Source: Azospirillum sp. 412522 (GTDB lineage Bacteria; Pseudomonadota; Alphaproteobacteria; Azospirillales; Azospirillaceae). From it: DNA of 35,240 nucleotides. Positions 7,356-15,358 of the stretch are shown here, piece after piece. The position numbers and the translations under genes are program-made. The stretch spans positions 8,487 to 43,726 of the forward strand of contig NZ_RWIJ01000044.1 of NCBI RefSeq assembly GCF_019805165.1, read 5' to 3'. Numbering within the stretch: the stretch's first letter is position 1; each line of letters starts with the position of its first letter. Under the pieces are notes generated by a model. The model made no database searches, was not told the DNA's origin, and saw only the letters and a list, made by a program, of their open reading frames with translations.

Positions 7356-8372
7356 TCAGATGTCCCCGGTTTGAGACGTCTGCTCGTCGCGCGGATTGAT
7401 GATCGCGTCGATGGCCAGAGCGGTCAGGAGAATGACGCTCTTGATGAGATTCTGATTGGTGTAGCTGACGTTCAGGATCGTCATGCCGTTGGTGAGGATG
7501 CCGACGAGGATGGTGCCGACGATGACGTTGCGCACGCCGCCCTGTCCGCCGGACAGGCCGATGCCGCCGAGGACCACCACCAGGAGTACATCGTAGATCA
7601 GGCTTGAATTGTAGATCCGCGTGTTAATTCCCGTGACGAGGCCGGTCATGATCAGGCCGGCAATGAAAGCGATCAAGGCGCTGATGATGTATTGCGTCAC
7701 GATGATCGGTCGTGTCGGCAGTCCCATGTTGCGGGCCGCATTCGGATTGTCTCCGGTCGCATAGACCAGCCGGCCGAACCGTGTCTTTCTAAGAAACAGC
7801 CCCATGGTCACCGACACGATGCCGAAGATGAGCACCGAGGCCGGAATCCCGAACAGCGCTCCCGATCCGACCCATTTCAGCCAGCCGATGTTGTTGGGCG
7901 CGTAGAGGACGTCCGAGGGAAAGATGATCCGGCCGGATCCGTAAATGGAGGACGCAATGGCCAGTGTCGCGAAGATTGGCGGAATTTCGGCAAAAGCGAT
8001 CATGAGGCCAGTGAAGAGACCGATCAGGGCGACCAGCACGGCGCCGATGAGCACCGCGACGGTGAAATCGATCCCCAGGGACGAAACCCAGATGCTGAAG
8101 GCGACGCCGACGACCATGACGGCGACCATGGTCAGATCGATACCCCGGCCAACCACCACCAGCCCCATGCCCACGGCCAGAGTACCGAGAATGGATACAT
8201 TCTTCAGAAGCGCGATGATGTTGCCTTCGGAGAGGAATTTATCGAGGACGATGGAGAATATTGAAAAAAGAACGACTGAAATGCCGATGACGACCTTTTC
8301 CTGGCTTATCTTGATCGGTTTGCGGGGCATGCCGCCCCTCATCGCAGCGGCCCTCTGATTGGCGCTCACCAT
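7356..8372 (-). CDS. ABC importer permease (RbsC-type), first gene of the operon
   Basis: I choose the ATG at 8372, giving 338 residues (MVSANQRAAAMRGG...), because GGGAGG lies 5 bp upstream. The frame is open further to 8420, but that extension has no ribosome site. The protein is a polytopic BPD_transp_2 permease with about ten hydrophobic segments. Signature motifs are VGRGIDLTMVAVMVVG near residue 95 and LGGIGLSGGQGGVRNVIVGT near residue 265, matching the GGIDLSIG and GGxxxGGGxG motifs of RbsC. It would form the heteromeric pore with the permease-lactonase fusion, which has its own permease half. The promoter must lie in 8373-8765, shared with the divergent aldehyde dehydrogenase operon. 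Confidence 0.92.
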   Translation of the reverse strand: MVSANQRAAAMRGGMPRKPIKISQEKVVIGISVVLFSIFSIVLDKFLSEGNIIALLKNVSILGTLAVGMGLVVVGRGIDLTMVAVMVVGVAFSIWVSSLGIDFTVAVLIGAVLVALIGLFTGLMIAFAEIPPIFATLAIASSIYGSGRIIFPSDVLYAPNNIGWLKWVGSGALFGIPASVLIFGIVSVTMGLFLRKTRFGRLVYATGDNPNAARNMGLPTRPIIVTQYIISALIAFIAGLIMTGLVTGINTRIYNSSLIYDVLLVVVLGGIGLSGGQGGVRNVIVGTILVGILTNGMTILNVSYTNQNLIKSVILLTALAIDAIINPRDEQTSQTGDI

Positions 8373-8765
8373 GGATACCTCCCTTGAGGATACCTGTTTT
8401 GACTGCCAGTCGGTGCACAATGACTGTCCACGCGACGGCAGATTATTTTCGGTATCCGGCCGCAGCCGAACCTCTTCCGTCCGATCCTCCCTATTGGACG
8501 TCAGACGAACAATTGCGTTTTTCTGAAGCCTCGTTCAGTTCCGCAGGGCCTCCCCCACCTGTCGGGGCGCCCGCGCGAACCGGTCGGTCCGAGGATGGAG
8601 TCAATTTTTCTGCACGAGGGTTCAGGAATCTGCTGTCGTCACCGGCGCAATGTTTTTGCTACGGATAATCAGCATCCTCCGCGCAGCAGCGGTGAACGCA
8701 GGGTGCCGGGTCGGGAGAGAAACCATGCAGGGGCGACGACAGATCGCCCCGGGAGAAAAGGTTAG
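8373..8765. promoter_or_regulatory. Divergent intergenic control region of transport and dehydrogenase operons
   Basis: These 393 bp separate the leftward ABC operon from the rightward dehydrogenase operon and contain no convincing gene. The only small dyad I could pick out is ATTG-N13-CAAT (8493-8513), in a locally AT-richer stretch around 8490-8530; an interrupted dyad is compatible with LysR binding but far from proof. I could not assign -35/-10 boxes with confidence on either strand. Confidence 0.5.
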
Positions 8766-10247
8766 ATGGAATCGAACGAGTTCCGCCACAGGCTTGATGG
8801 CCGGCACCGTCGCATGTTCGTGGGCGGCGCCTGGGTCGACGCCCGATCCGGCGAGACCCTTGAGACCCGCAACCCGGCGACCGGGCAATTGCTGGCCACG
8901 GTCCCGCGCGGCAGCAGACAGGACATCGACATCGCCGTAGCCGCGGCGCGGGAAGCCTTCGAAGGACCATGGTCGCGCTTCAAGCCCTATGAACGGCAGA
9001 CGCTCCTGCTCAGGATCGCCGATCTCTTCGAGCGGCATTGGGAGGAGATCTGCCAGTCCGATACCGCCGACATGGGCATGCCGATCCTGCGGACCCGCGC
9101 GAACAAGGGCCGGGTGGTCGGCATGCTGCGTTACTATGCCGGCATGGCCACCGCCCTGCATGGCGCGACGATCGAGAACTCCCTGCCCGGCGACCTGATG
9201 TCGTTCACGCGGCGTGAAGCGGTCGGCGTGGTCGGCGCCATCATCCCCTGGAACGCGCCGACGGCGGCCTCGATCTGGAAGATCGGCCCGGCGCTTGCCA
9301 CCGGCTGCACGGTCGTGCTGAAGCCATCCGAGGAAGCGCCGCTGACGCCGCTGCTGATCGCCGACATCATGAACGAGGCCGGCGTGCCCCCGGGCGTGGT
9401 CAATGTGGTCACCGGGCTCGGCGCGGAAGCCGGGGCCGCCCTCGCCGAGCATATGGGCGTGGACAAGATCGTGTTCACCGGCTCGACCGCGACGGGGCAG
9501 AGCATCGTTCGGGCATCCGCCAACAATCTGAAGCGGGTCTCGCTCGAACTCGGCGGCAAGTCGCCGGTGATCGTGTGCGCGGACGCGGATCTGGAAAAGG
9601 CGGTTCCCGTGGCGGCCATGGCGGTGTTCGCCAATTCCGGCCAGATCTGCATCGCGGGGTCGCGCCTGTTCCTGGAACGGTCGATCCAGGAGGAATTCAC
9701 CCAGCGGTTGGCCGACTATGCGTCGCGGCTGCGCGTCGGCGACGGCGCCGATCCCACCACGGAAATCGGACCGCTGATTTCGGGTCGGCAGCTGGAGCGG
9801 GTGAGCGGCTTCCTGAACAGCGGGCGCGATCAGGGCGCCCGGCTGCTTGCCGGCGGTCACCGGCTGAGCGAGGGAGCCTTCGCGAACGGGCATTTCATCG
9901 CGCCGACGGTGTTCACCGACGTTACCGACAGCATGACGATCGCCCGGGAGGAGATCTTCGGGCCGGTCATCTCGACCCTTCCCTTCGATACGCTCGAGGA
10001 AGCGGTCACGCGGGCCAACGCCACCCCTTACGGGCTTGGGGCCGGCGTGTTCACGCGCGACGTCGGCAAAGCCCACCGCCTGGCGCGGCAACTGCGCGCC
10101 GGGTCGGTCTGGGTCAACACCTACCACGCGCTCGACCCGGCGGTTCCGTTCGGCGGCTACAAGATGAGCGGCTACGGCCGGGAGGGCGGGGCCGAGCATC
10201 TGGACTCCTATCTCAACACCAAGGCGGTCTGGCTCAACATCGCGTGA
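8766..10247 (+). CDS. NAD(P)-dependent aldehyde dehydrogenase
   Basis: The 493-residue protein is full length for the ALDH superfamily, which oxidises an aldehyde to the carboxylate through a cysteine thioester. Visible landmarks are PWN at 161-163, K186 in VLKPSEE, the cofactor-loop motif FTGS (237-240), the general base E261 in LELGGKSP, the catalytic C295 in NSGQICIAGSR, and the C-terminal FGGYKMSGYGREGG. All catalytic residues are present. It is the first gene of the rightward operon, followed after 55 bp by a short-chain dehydrogenase, so it probably acts on an aldehyde arising from the imported compound. The start has a purine-rich site (GGGAGAAAAGG) about 6 bp upstream. The exact substrate is not determinable. 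Confidence 0.93.
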   Translation: MESNEFRHRLDGRHRRMFVGGAWVDARSGETLETRNPATGQLLATVPRGSRQDIDIAVAAAREAFEGPWSRFKPYERQTLLLRIADLFERHWEEICQSDTADMGMPILRTRANKGRVVGMLRYYAGMATALHGATIENSLPGDLMSFTRREAVGVVGAIIPWNAPTAASIWKIGPALATGCTVVLKPSEEAPLTPLLIADIMNEAGVPPGVVNVVTGLGAEAGAALAEHMGVDKIVFTGSTATGQSIVRASANNLKRVSLELGGKSPVIVCADADLEKAVPVAAMAVFANSGQICIAGSRLFLERSIQEEFTQRLADYASRLRVGDGADPTTEIGPLISGRQLERVSGFLNSGRDQGARLLAGGHRLSEGAFANGHFIAPTVFTDVTDSMTIAREEIFGPVISTLPFDTLEEAVTRANATPYGLGAGVFTRDVGKAHRLARQLRAGSVWVNTYHALDPAVPFGGYKMSGYGREGGAEHLDSYLNTKAVWLNIA

Positions 10248-10302
10248 TGGAGCCTCGCGGGTTTCATCTCTGTCCCAATCTCTGCCCCATAGGGAGAATC
10301 GC

Positions 10303-11049
10303 ATGCGTTTAGAGGGCAAGGTGGCCATCGTCACCGGCGGCGGGTCCGGATTCGGTGAGGGAATCGTCCGGAAATTCGTCGAGGAGGGAGCCAGGGTCGT
10401 TATCGCCGACCGCGACGGCGGGGCGGCCGAACGGGTCGCTGCCTCGATCGGATCGGCCGCGGTCCTGGTCGTTGCCGACGTCAGCGGCCGGCAAGGCTTC
10501 GATGCCGCACTGGCTCAGGCGCTTAAGGCCTTCGGCGGGCTGCATATCCTCGTGAACAATGCCGGGGTGGGGCATCCTCCGCAGCCGCTGGAAGGCCTGG
10601 AGGAGGATATCTTCGACCGGATCACCGCGGTCAACATGAAGTCCGTCTATCACGGCGCCCGTGCGGTCGTTCCCCTGTTCAAGCAACAGAAGGGCGGCGC
10701 CATCGTCAACATCGCATCCACGGGCGGCGTCAGTCCGCGCCCGAATCTCACCTGGTACAATGCGTCCAAGGGATGGGTGATCACCGCCACCCGCGCGATG
10801 GCGGTGGAACTGGCACCTTTCGGAATCCGCGTGAACGCCGTCAACCCGGTGGCCGGCGACACGCCGTTGCTGAAAACCTTCATGGGCGAGGATACCGCCG
10901 AAATCCGGGCGAAGTTCGTCTCCACCATCCCGATCGGCCGGCTGTCGACCCCGGCGGACATCGCCAATGCAACGGCATTCCTGGCCTCCGACGAGGCGAG
11001 CATGGTCACGGGCGTCGCGATGGAAGTCGACGGCGGGCGCTGCATCTAG
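10303..11049 (+). CDS. Short-chain dehydrogenase/reductase (classical SDR)
   Basis: This 248-residue classical SDR interconverts an alcohol and a ketone with NAD(P)(H). It shows the nucleotide motif TGGGSGFGEG (11-20), NNAG (85-88), N111, S139, and the catalytic pair Y152 and K156 in YNASK. D36 at the end of the second strand (VVIADRD) suggests preference for NAD over NADP. The C-terminus ends VTGVAMEVDGGRC, as in many polyol and sugar dehydrogenases. AGGGAG sits 7 bp before the ATG. Its place between aldehyde dehydrogenase and a beta-decarboxylating dehydrogenase suggests oxidation of a hydroxyl group in the same pathway. The substrate is unknown. Confidence 0.93.
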   Translation: MRLEGKVAIVTGGGSGFGEGIVRKFVEEGARVVIADRDGGAAERVAASIGSAAVLVVADVSGRQGFDAALAQALKAFGGLHILVNNAGVGHPPQPLEGLEEDIFDRITAVNMKSVYHGARAVVPLFKQQKGGAIVNIASTGGVSPRPNLTWYNASKGWVITATRAMAVELAPFGIRVNAVNPVAGDTPLLKTFMGEDTAEIRAKFVSTIPIGRLSTPADIANATAFLASDEASMVTGVAMEVDGGRCI

Positions 11050-11174
11050 GCCGGATCGGGCAGGATCGGCCCCGTTTGAACGCAGGAACTATCATTCCCC
11101 AGCCCTGCCTCTGCCCGGCCTGAAGGATTCGTGGGCCGTCATGGATAACCTCTCTCCAGTCGGAGGACCCTCAG

Positions 11175-12284
11175 TTGAAGGAAACATACGACATTGCCGT
11201 GGTGCCGGGTGACGGCATCGGGCCGGAAGTGTCAAAGGCGGCGGTGCGGGTATTGACCGAAGCGCTGGGATCGACGGCTGTTCTCCGCTTTGCCGAATAT
11301 CCTGCCGGGGCCGAACTCTTCCAGCGCACCGGGGACTCGTTTCCGGCGGCCACATTCGAGGCGTGCCGCAGCGCTGATGCCATCCTGCATGGCGCTGCCG
11401 GACTTCCCGGCGTGGTCCACCCGGACGGCACGGAAGCCGGGCTCGACTTCACGCTCGGCCTGCGGTCCAAGCTCGATCTCTATGCGAATGTCCGGCCGAT
11501 CAAGCTGTGGCCGGGTGTGACGTCTCCCCTTCGGGACCGCGAGGCCGGTGACATCGATTACGTCATCGTCCGGGAAAACAGCGAAGGGCTGTATGCCGCA
11601 CGCGGCAGCGGTGTGTTCCTGCGTGGTGAGGTCGCGATGGATCCGCTGGTCCAGACGCGCAAGGGCATCGAGCGCATCGTGCGTTTCGCTTTCGAGCTTG
11701 CCCGGACGCGTGGCGGCGCCCCGGCGGACGGCCGCCGCCGGGTGACCTGTTGTGACAAAGCGAATGTGCTGCGCAGCTACGCCCTGTTCCGTGAGATCTT
11801 CAGCGAAGTGGCCCGGGCCTATCCCGATGTGGAGGCCGAATATGCGCTCGTCGACGCCATGACCCTTCATCTCGTGCGGCAGCCGTCGCATTACGATGTG
11901 ATCGTGACGGAGAACATGTTCGGCGACATCATTTCGGATCTCGGCGCGGCGACGGTGGGGGGCATGGGCATGGCTCCGTCCGCCGAATTGGGGGATGGCA
12001 ACGGCTTTTTCCAGGCATCGCACGGTTCGGCGCCGGATATCTCCGGGAAGGGCATCGCCAATCCCTACGGAACGGTCCTCGCGGGCGCGATGATGCTCGA
12101 TTGGCTGGGGCGGCGTCACGAGGATCGGCGGCTGCTCGACGCAGCCCGCCGGATCGAGCTGGCCGTCCATGATGCGCTGGCGCAACGCAACGCCCTCAGC
12201 GGCGACATCGGGGGCACGATGGGCTCGGCCGGCATCACCGGCATCCTGTGCGCCAATCTCGCACCCGCAGCCTCCGCTGCGTGA
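11175..12284 (+). CDS. Isocitrate/isopropylmalate dehydrogenase-family protein (tartrate dehydrogenase-like), TTG start
   Basis: The 369-residue protein belongs to the metal- and NAD-dependent beta-decarboxylating dehydrogenases. It carries GDGIGPEV (12-19), the substrate-binding arginines R97 and R107 in LGLRSKLDLYANVRP, R133 and Y140 in VRENSEGLY, K195 in CCDKANVL, and the metal aspartates D227, D251 and D255. HGSAPDISGKGIANP (283-297) is the cofactor loop. It starts at TTG: GGAGG lies 8 bp upstream and the family motif begins 12 residues in, so this start is favoured. The family acts on 2-hydroxy-3-carboxylic acids such as isopropylmalate or tartrate. With no leu genes around, a sugar-acid derived substrate is more likely than leucine synthesis; this is inference. 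Confidence 0.9.
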   Translation: MKETYDIAVVPGDGIGPEVSKAAVRVLTEALGSTAVLRFAEYPAGAELFQRTGDSFPAATFEACRSADAILHGAAGLPGVVHPDGTEAGLDFTLGLRSKLDLYANVRPIKLWPGVTSPLRDREAGDIDYVIVRENSEGLYAARGSGVFLRGEVAMDPLVQTRKGIERIVRFAFELARTRGGAPADGRRRVTCCDKANVLRSYALFREIFSEVARAYPDVEAEYALVDAMTLHLVRQPSHYDVIVTENMFGDIISDLGAATVGGMGMAPSAELGDGNGFFQASHGSAPDISGKGIANPYGTVLAGAMMLDWLGRRHEDRRLLDAARRIELAVHDALAQRNALSGDIGGTMGSAGITGILCANLAPAASAA

Positions 12285-12387
12285 GTTTGCCCTTCTGCCA
12301 TGCCCCACACGGCCCAAAGCGTCTGTGCTCCAGAACAAGCAGTGATTTTGGAGAAAACTTAAAAACATCAAAACGGGAGGAGCCGAA

Positions 12388-13770
12388 ATGGCCCACATGC
12401 AGGAGCAGCTCGGCGCGGCTGACACCGGTGCGACCGTTCAATTCGAGAGATCCCTCGAAAGAACTGTGATGCGCAAGGTGAACAGCCGTCTGGTCCTGAT
12501 TCTGTTCATAACCTATATCTTCAACTATCTGGACCGGACGAATATCGGACTTGCCAAGCTGCAGATGCAGCCCGATCTGAATCTCAGCGAGGCTGCATTC
12601 GGGCTTGGCGCCGGTCTTTTCTTCATCGGGTACGTCCTGTTCGAGGTGCCGAGCAACCTCATTCTCTACCGGGTGGGGGCCCGGATATGGATCGCCCGCA
12701 TCGCCGCGACCTGGGGTCTGGCCGCCATCGCCACGGCATTCGCGCAAGGGGAATGGAGCTTCTACGTCCTCCGCTTTCTGTTGGGCGTTGCCGAAGCGGG
12801 TCTGGTGCCGGGCGTCCTTCTCTACATCACGCAATGGATTCCAACGTCGCGCCGCGCCGGCGTGATCGGCCTCTTCTACCTTGCCGTTCCGGTCTCGACC
12901 CTGATTGGCGCGCCATTCTCAGGTTGGCTGATGGGGTTCAGTCCGTTCGGGCTGTCCGGATGGCAGTTCATGCTCATCATCGAGGGCGTTCCGTCCATTC
13001 TGATCGCTTGGTTCATCTTCCGCTACCTGACGAACACCCCCGAAGAGGCGACCTGGCTGACCGCGGAAGAGCGTGGATGGCTCGTCCGAAGGCTCGCGCG
13101 GGATCGCGCGGCGGAGGGCGAGTCCTCACATAAACTCGGCTCCACCTTGAGCGCGGCAGCGGACATTCGGGTACTCGGCTTTGCGGCGATCTTCTTCAGC
13201 ATGGTCATTCCGATCTATGCGCTGTCCTTTTTCCTTCCCACCATTCTCAAGGAGATGTCGCATGGAAGCTACAGCACCTTCCAGATCGGATGGCTTACTG
13301 CAATTCCTTATGCCTTCGCTTCGCTGGGGCTGGTGCTGATCGCCCGCAGTTCCGATGTGCGCAACGAAAGAGTGCTTCACTATTCCGCCTTCGCGGCCCT
13401 GGGGGCGGCAGGCTTCTGCCTTTCGGCCCTTACCCTGTCGACTGCGCCTGTCGTCGCGTTCCTCGGCTTCTGCATCGGCGCGGTGGGCTGCATTTCCACC
13501 CTGCCGTCATTCTGGGCCACCATTCCGGAACTTCTGACCGGGCGCGGAGCGGCGGGCGGAATTGCTCTGATCTGCGCAATCGGCAACATCGCGGGCTTCG
13601 TCTCCCCCTACATGATTGCCCTCGTCCGCGGAGAGAACCCTGATTTTTCCCGTACCGCCATTGCCATCGTCGTGTCCGGTGCCTTTCTCCTGCTTGCAGC
13701 GATCATCATGGTCCTGGTCGGACGCTCGATCCGGCAGCAACGGCTCAAACGACGGATGTCGGCTACTTAG
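12388..13770 (+). CDS. MFS transporter, anion:cation symporter (ACS) family
   Basis: This 460-residue permease has about twelve hydrophobic segments. After a hydrophilic N-terminus of some 30 residues comes NYLDRTNIGLAKLQM, the hallmark of ACS-family carriers for carboxylates such as galactonate, tartrate or phthalate. Further family features are the first-half segment LGVAEAGLVPGVLLYITQWI and the loop SRRAGVIGLFY. GGGAGG precedes the ATG by 7 bp. It is the last gene of the rightward operon and would be a second, proton-driven route for an acidic substrate or intermediate beside the ABC importer. That suggests the pathway handles both a neutral sugar-like compound and an acid derived from it. 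Rough inverted GACCT/AGGTC copies follow the stop, but I see no strong terminator. Confidence 0.92.
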   Translation: MAHMQEQLGAADTGATVQFERSLERTVMRKVNSRLVLILFITYIFNYLDRTNIGLAKLQMQPDLNLSEAAFGLGAGLFFIGYVLFEVPSNLILYRVGARIWIARIAATWGLAAIATAFAQGEWSFYVLRFLLGVAEAGLVPGVLLYITQWIPTSRRAGVIGLFYLAVPVSTLIGAPFSGWLMGFSPFGLSGWQFMLIIEGVPSILIAWFIFRYLTNTPEEATWLTAEERGWLVRRLARDRAAEGESSHKLGSTLSAAADIRVLGFAAIFFSMVIPIYALSFFLPTILKEMSHGSYSTFQIGWLTAIPYAFASLGLVLIARSSDVRNERVLHYSAFAALGAAGFCLSALTLSTAPVVAFLGFCIGAVGCISTLPSFWATIPELLTGRGAAGGIALICAIGNIAGFVSPYMIALVRGENPDFSRTAIAIVVSGAFLLLAAIIMVLVGRSIRQQRLKRRMSAT

Positions 13771-13946
13771 CGACCTGGGGTTCGGATTGGCTTTCGGAGG
13801 TCAGTGTGGATGGCGAAAGTACTGTCAGTCGATCGTCGTCGCGGGGGGCTCGACGCTCGTAGCCGATGCATCGTCGGTTGGGCGATGGCTAATCGATAAC
13901 CGGCGGCTGCGTTCTCATGCCGAGCTTCGCATTGCCGCCTTCACCT

Positions 13947-15062
13947 TTACCGAAGGCCGGTACAATCCTTGCTATGGCACGATGCCCGCGGGGTCAGCGA
14001 ACGCATCCAGCGATGAAGGACGCGCTCTATCGCCGCGGCGTCCTTCCGGGCGGTCCATCGCACATGCCGAGCCGTTTCCCGTGCTTCTCCGGGCGACATG
14101 CCGTAGTGGGTCCGGAAGGCCCGGCTGAACGAGGCTTCGGAACCGAAGCCCCAGTGATAGGCGATGTCGGCGATCCGTGAGCGCTCCCGCCGGGGGGTCA
14201 CCAGATCATCCAGTGCCCGCGCCAGCCGCCGGTCCCGCACATGTTTCGCCACCCCGCCCAGCGGTTCGAACAGCCGGTAGAGAGCCGAGCGCGACAGGCC
14301 GAAGCTGTCGCAGATGAGGGCGGTCCCGAGTTCGGGAGCTTCGAGCTTCATCTCGATGAACTCCTTGATGCGGTCGAGCAACGCCCCCCGCGGTTCGTCG
14401 ATCGGACCGCGGGCGTCGATCGCCGATCCGACGCAGGCGGCGATCAGTCCGGCGATTCCGTCGGCGATTGCCATCGCCGCGGAGGCGTCCAGCGTGGGAA
14501 GCTGCGCGTCCAGCGCGCGCAGATGGTCGTTCAGAAGCATCCCGATCGCCGAGCCCGCCGGCAGCACCAGCCCATGCAGGGCGTCCGGCGCCTTGACCAG
14601 GGGGGCCAGCCCCTGCCGGGGGATCGCCAGGGCCAGCAGTTGGAACGCGGAGGTCTCGACGGCGACGGGGCAGCCCAGATTGAGGAACCCGACATCGCCG
14701 GTGCGCATGGCCACCGTACTGCCGCCCTTCGAGACGGTGCAGCCGCCGTCGAGATAGAGCTTGACCATGCAATGGTCCAAGGCGTCTCGGGCGATGGCGG
14801 CGTTGGTGCGGCGCAGGGCCATTGCCGGCCCGCCGATCCGCAGCATGAGAAGGCTCCCGAGATGGAAGGCCGTCGCCGATCCGGCGAAGCCGGCCTCGTC
14901 CGCCGCGCCAGCCGGTTCCGCTTCGAAGAGGATCGACAGCAGGTCACGCCACCGGGCGAAGCCGGCCCGGCCCGAGGTATCCTGCGGATCGAACGACAGC
15001 GTCGGGATCGACGGCCGTTCCGTTGCCGCCTCACGGGGTTTCATCGTGATGCCTTGCCTCAT
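13947..15062 (-). CDS. AraC-family transcriptional regulator, left flank of the secretion locus
   Basis: From the ATG at 15062 the protein has 371 residues; the frame stays open to 15221, but that extension is arginine-rich and has no family match. ATG 15044 is an alternative, and neither has a strong ribosome site. The N-terminal half (from about LSFDPQDTSGRAGFARWRDL) resembles the AraC-binding-like ligand domain. The C-terminal half carries two helix-turn-helix motifs, ICDSFGLSRSALYRLFEPLG and IADIAYHWGFGSEASFSRAF, ending in YGMSPGEAR. A tail of about 40 residues follows. It is homologous along its length to the regulator at 28599-29651, for example HGLVLPAGSAIGMLLNDH against HGLVLRSGSSIGSLLSAH. 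It is divergent from the exoprotein gene and so a likely regulator of it. Confidence 0.88.
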   Translation of the reverse strand: MRQGITMKPREAATERPSIPTLSFDPQDTSGRAGFARWRDLLSILFEAEPAGAADEAGFAGSATAFHLGSLLMLRIGGPAMALRRTNAAIARDALDHCMVKLYLDGGCTVSKGGSTVAMRTGDVGFLNLGCPVAVETSAFQLLALAIPRQGLAPLVKAPDALHGLVLPAGSAIGMLLNDHLRALDAQLPTLDASAAMAIADGIAGLIAACVGSAIDARGPIDEPRGALLDRIKEFIEMKLEAPELGTALICDSFGLSRSALYRLFEPLGGVAKHVRDRRLARALDDLVTPRRERSRIADIAYHWGFGSEASFSRAFRTHYGMSPGEARETARHVRWTARKDAAAIERVLHRWMRSLTPRASCHSKDCTGLR

Positions 15063-15358
15063 CGTTCCGAAGTCTCGCCGCGCGCCCGACAGGAACGTCG
15101 ATAGCAGGCGTCCAGCGTCGCGGGCAAGATCGCGGTGGCGCCCGGCCCCCCGCCGCCGGCCCGGACCGTCAGATTGAGACGCAATGTCAAATCTTTGGGA
15201 CGGATCGACGAGTGTAGCCATCGACGATCCGCTAAATTTCGGCCTCGACTGGAAAATTACCGTGGGCCGATGGGTCGCCGGGACGTGGCCGCCTCGACGC
15301 GGCGCGTACCGGACGCGCCCCCTTCGCCGCCCACCCGACAGAGGTTGGCGGCAGAGGA
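15063..15358. promoter_or_regulatory. Divergent region between AraC regulator and exoprotein gene
   Basis: The 296-bp stretch must hold the promoters of the leftward AraC gene and the rightward exoprotein gene. A few AT-richer patches occur (around 15170-15190 and 15225-15260), but I could not assign -35/-10 elements or a direct-repeat AraC site with confidence. Confidence 0.45.

Noticed and set aside
8622..10334. Minus-strand frame of 570 codons opposite the aldehyde dehydrogenase
   Set aside because: No motifs and fully antisense to an enzyme with all catalytic residues in place.
11175..12284. Leucine-biosynthetic LeuB
   Set aside because: No leuC or leuD nearby and the gene lies in a catabolic operon with transporters; a tartrate dehydrogenase-like catabolic role is more fitting, although the family assignment stands.
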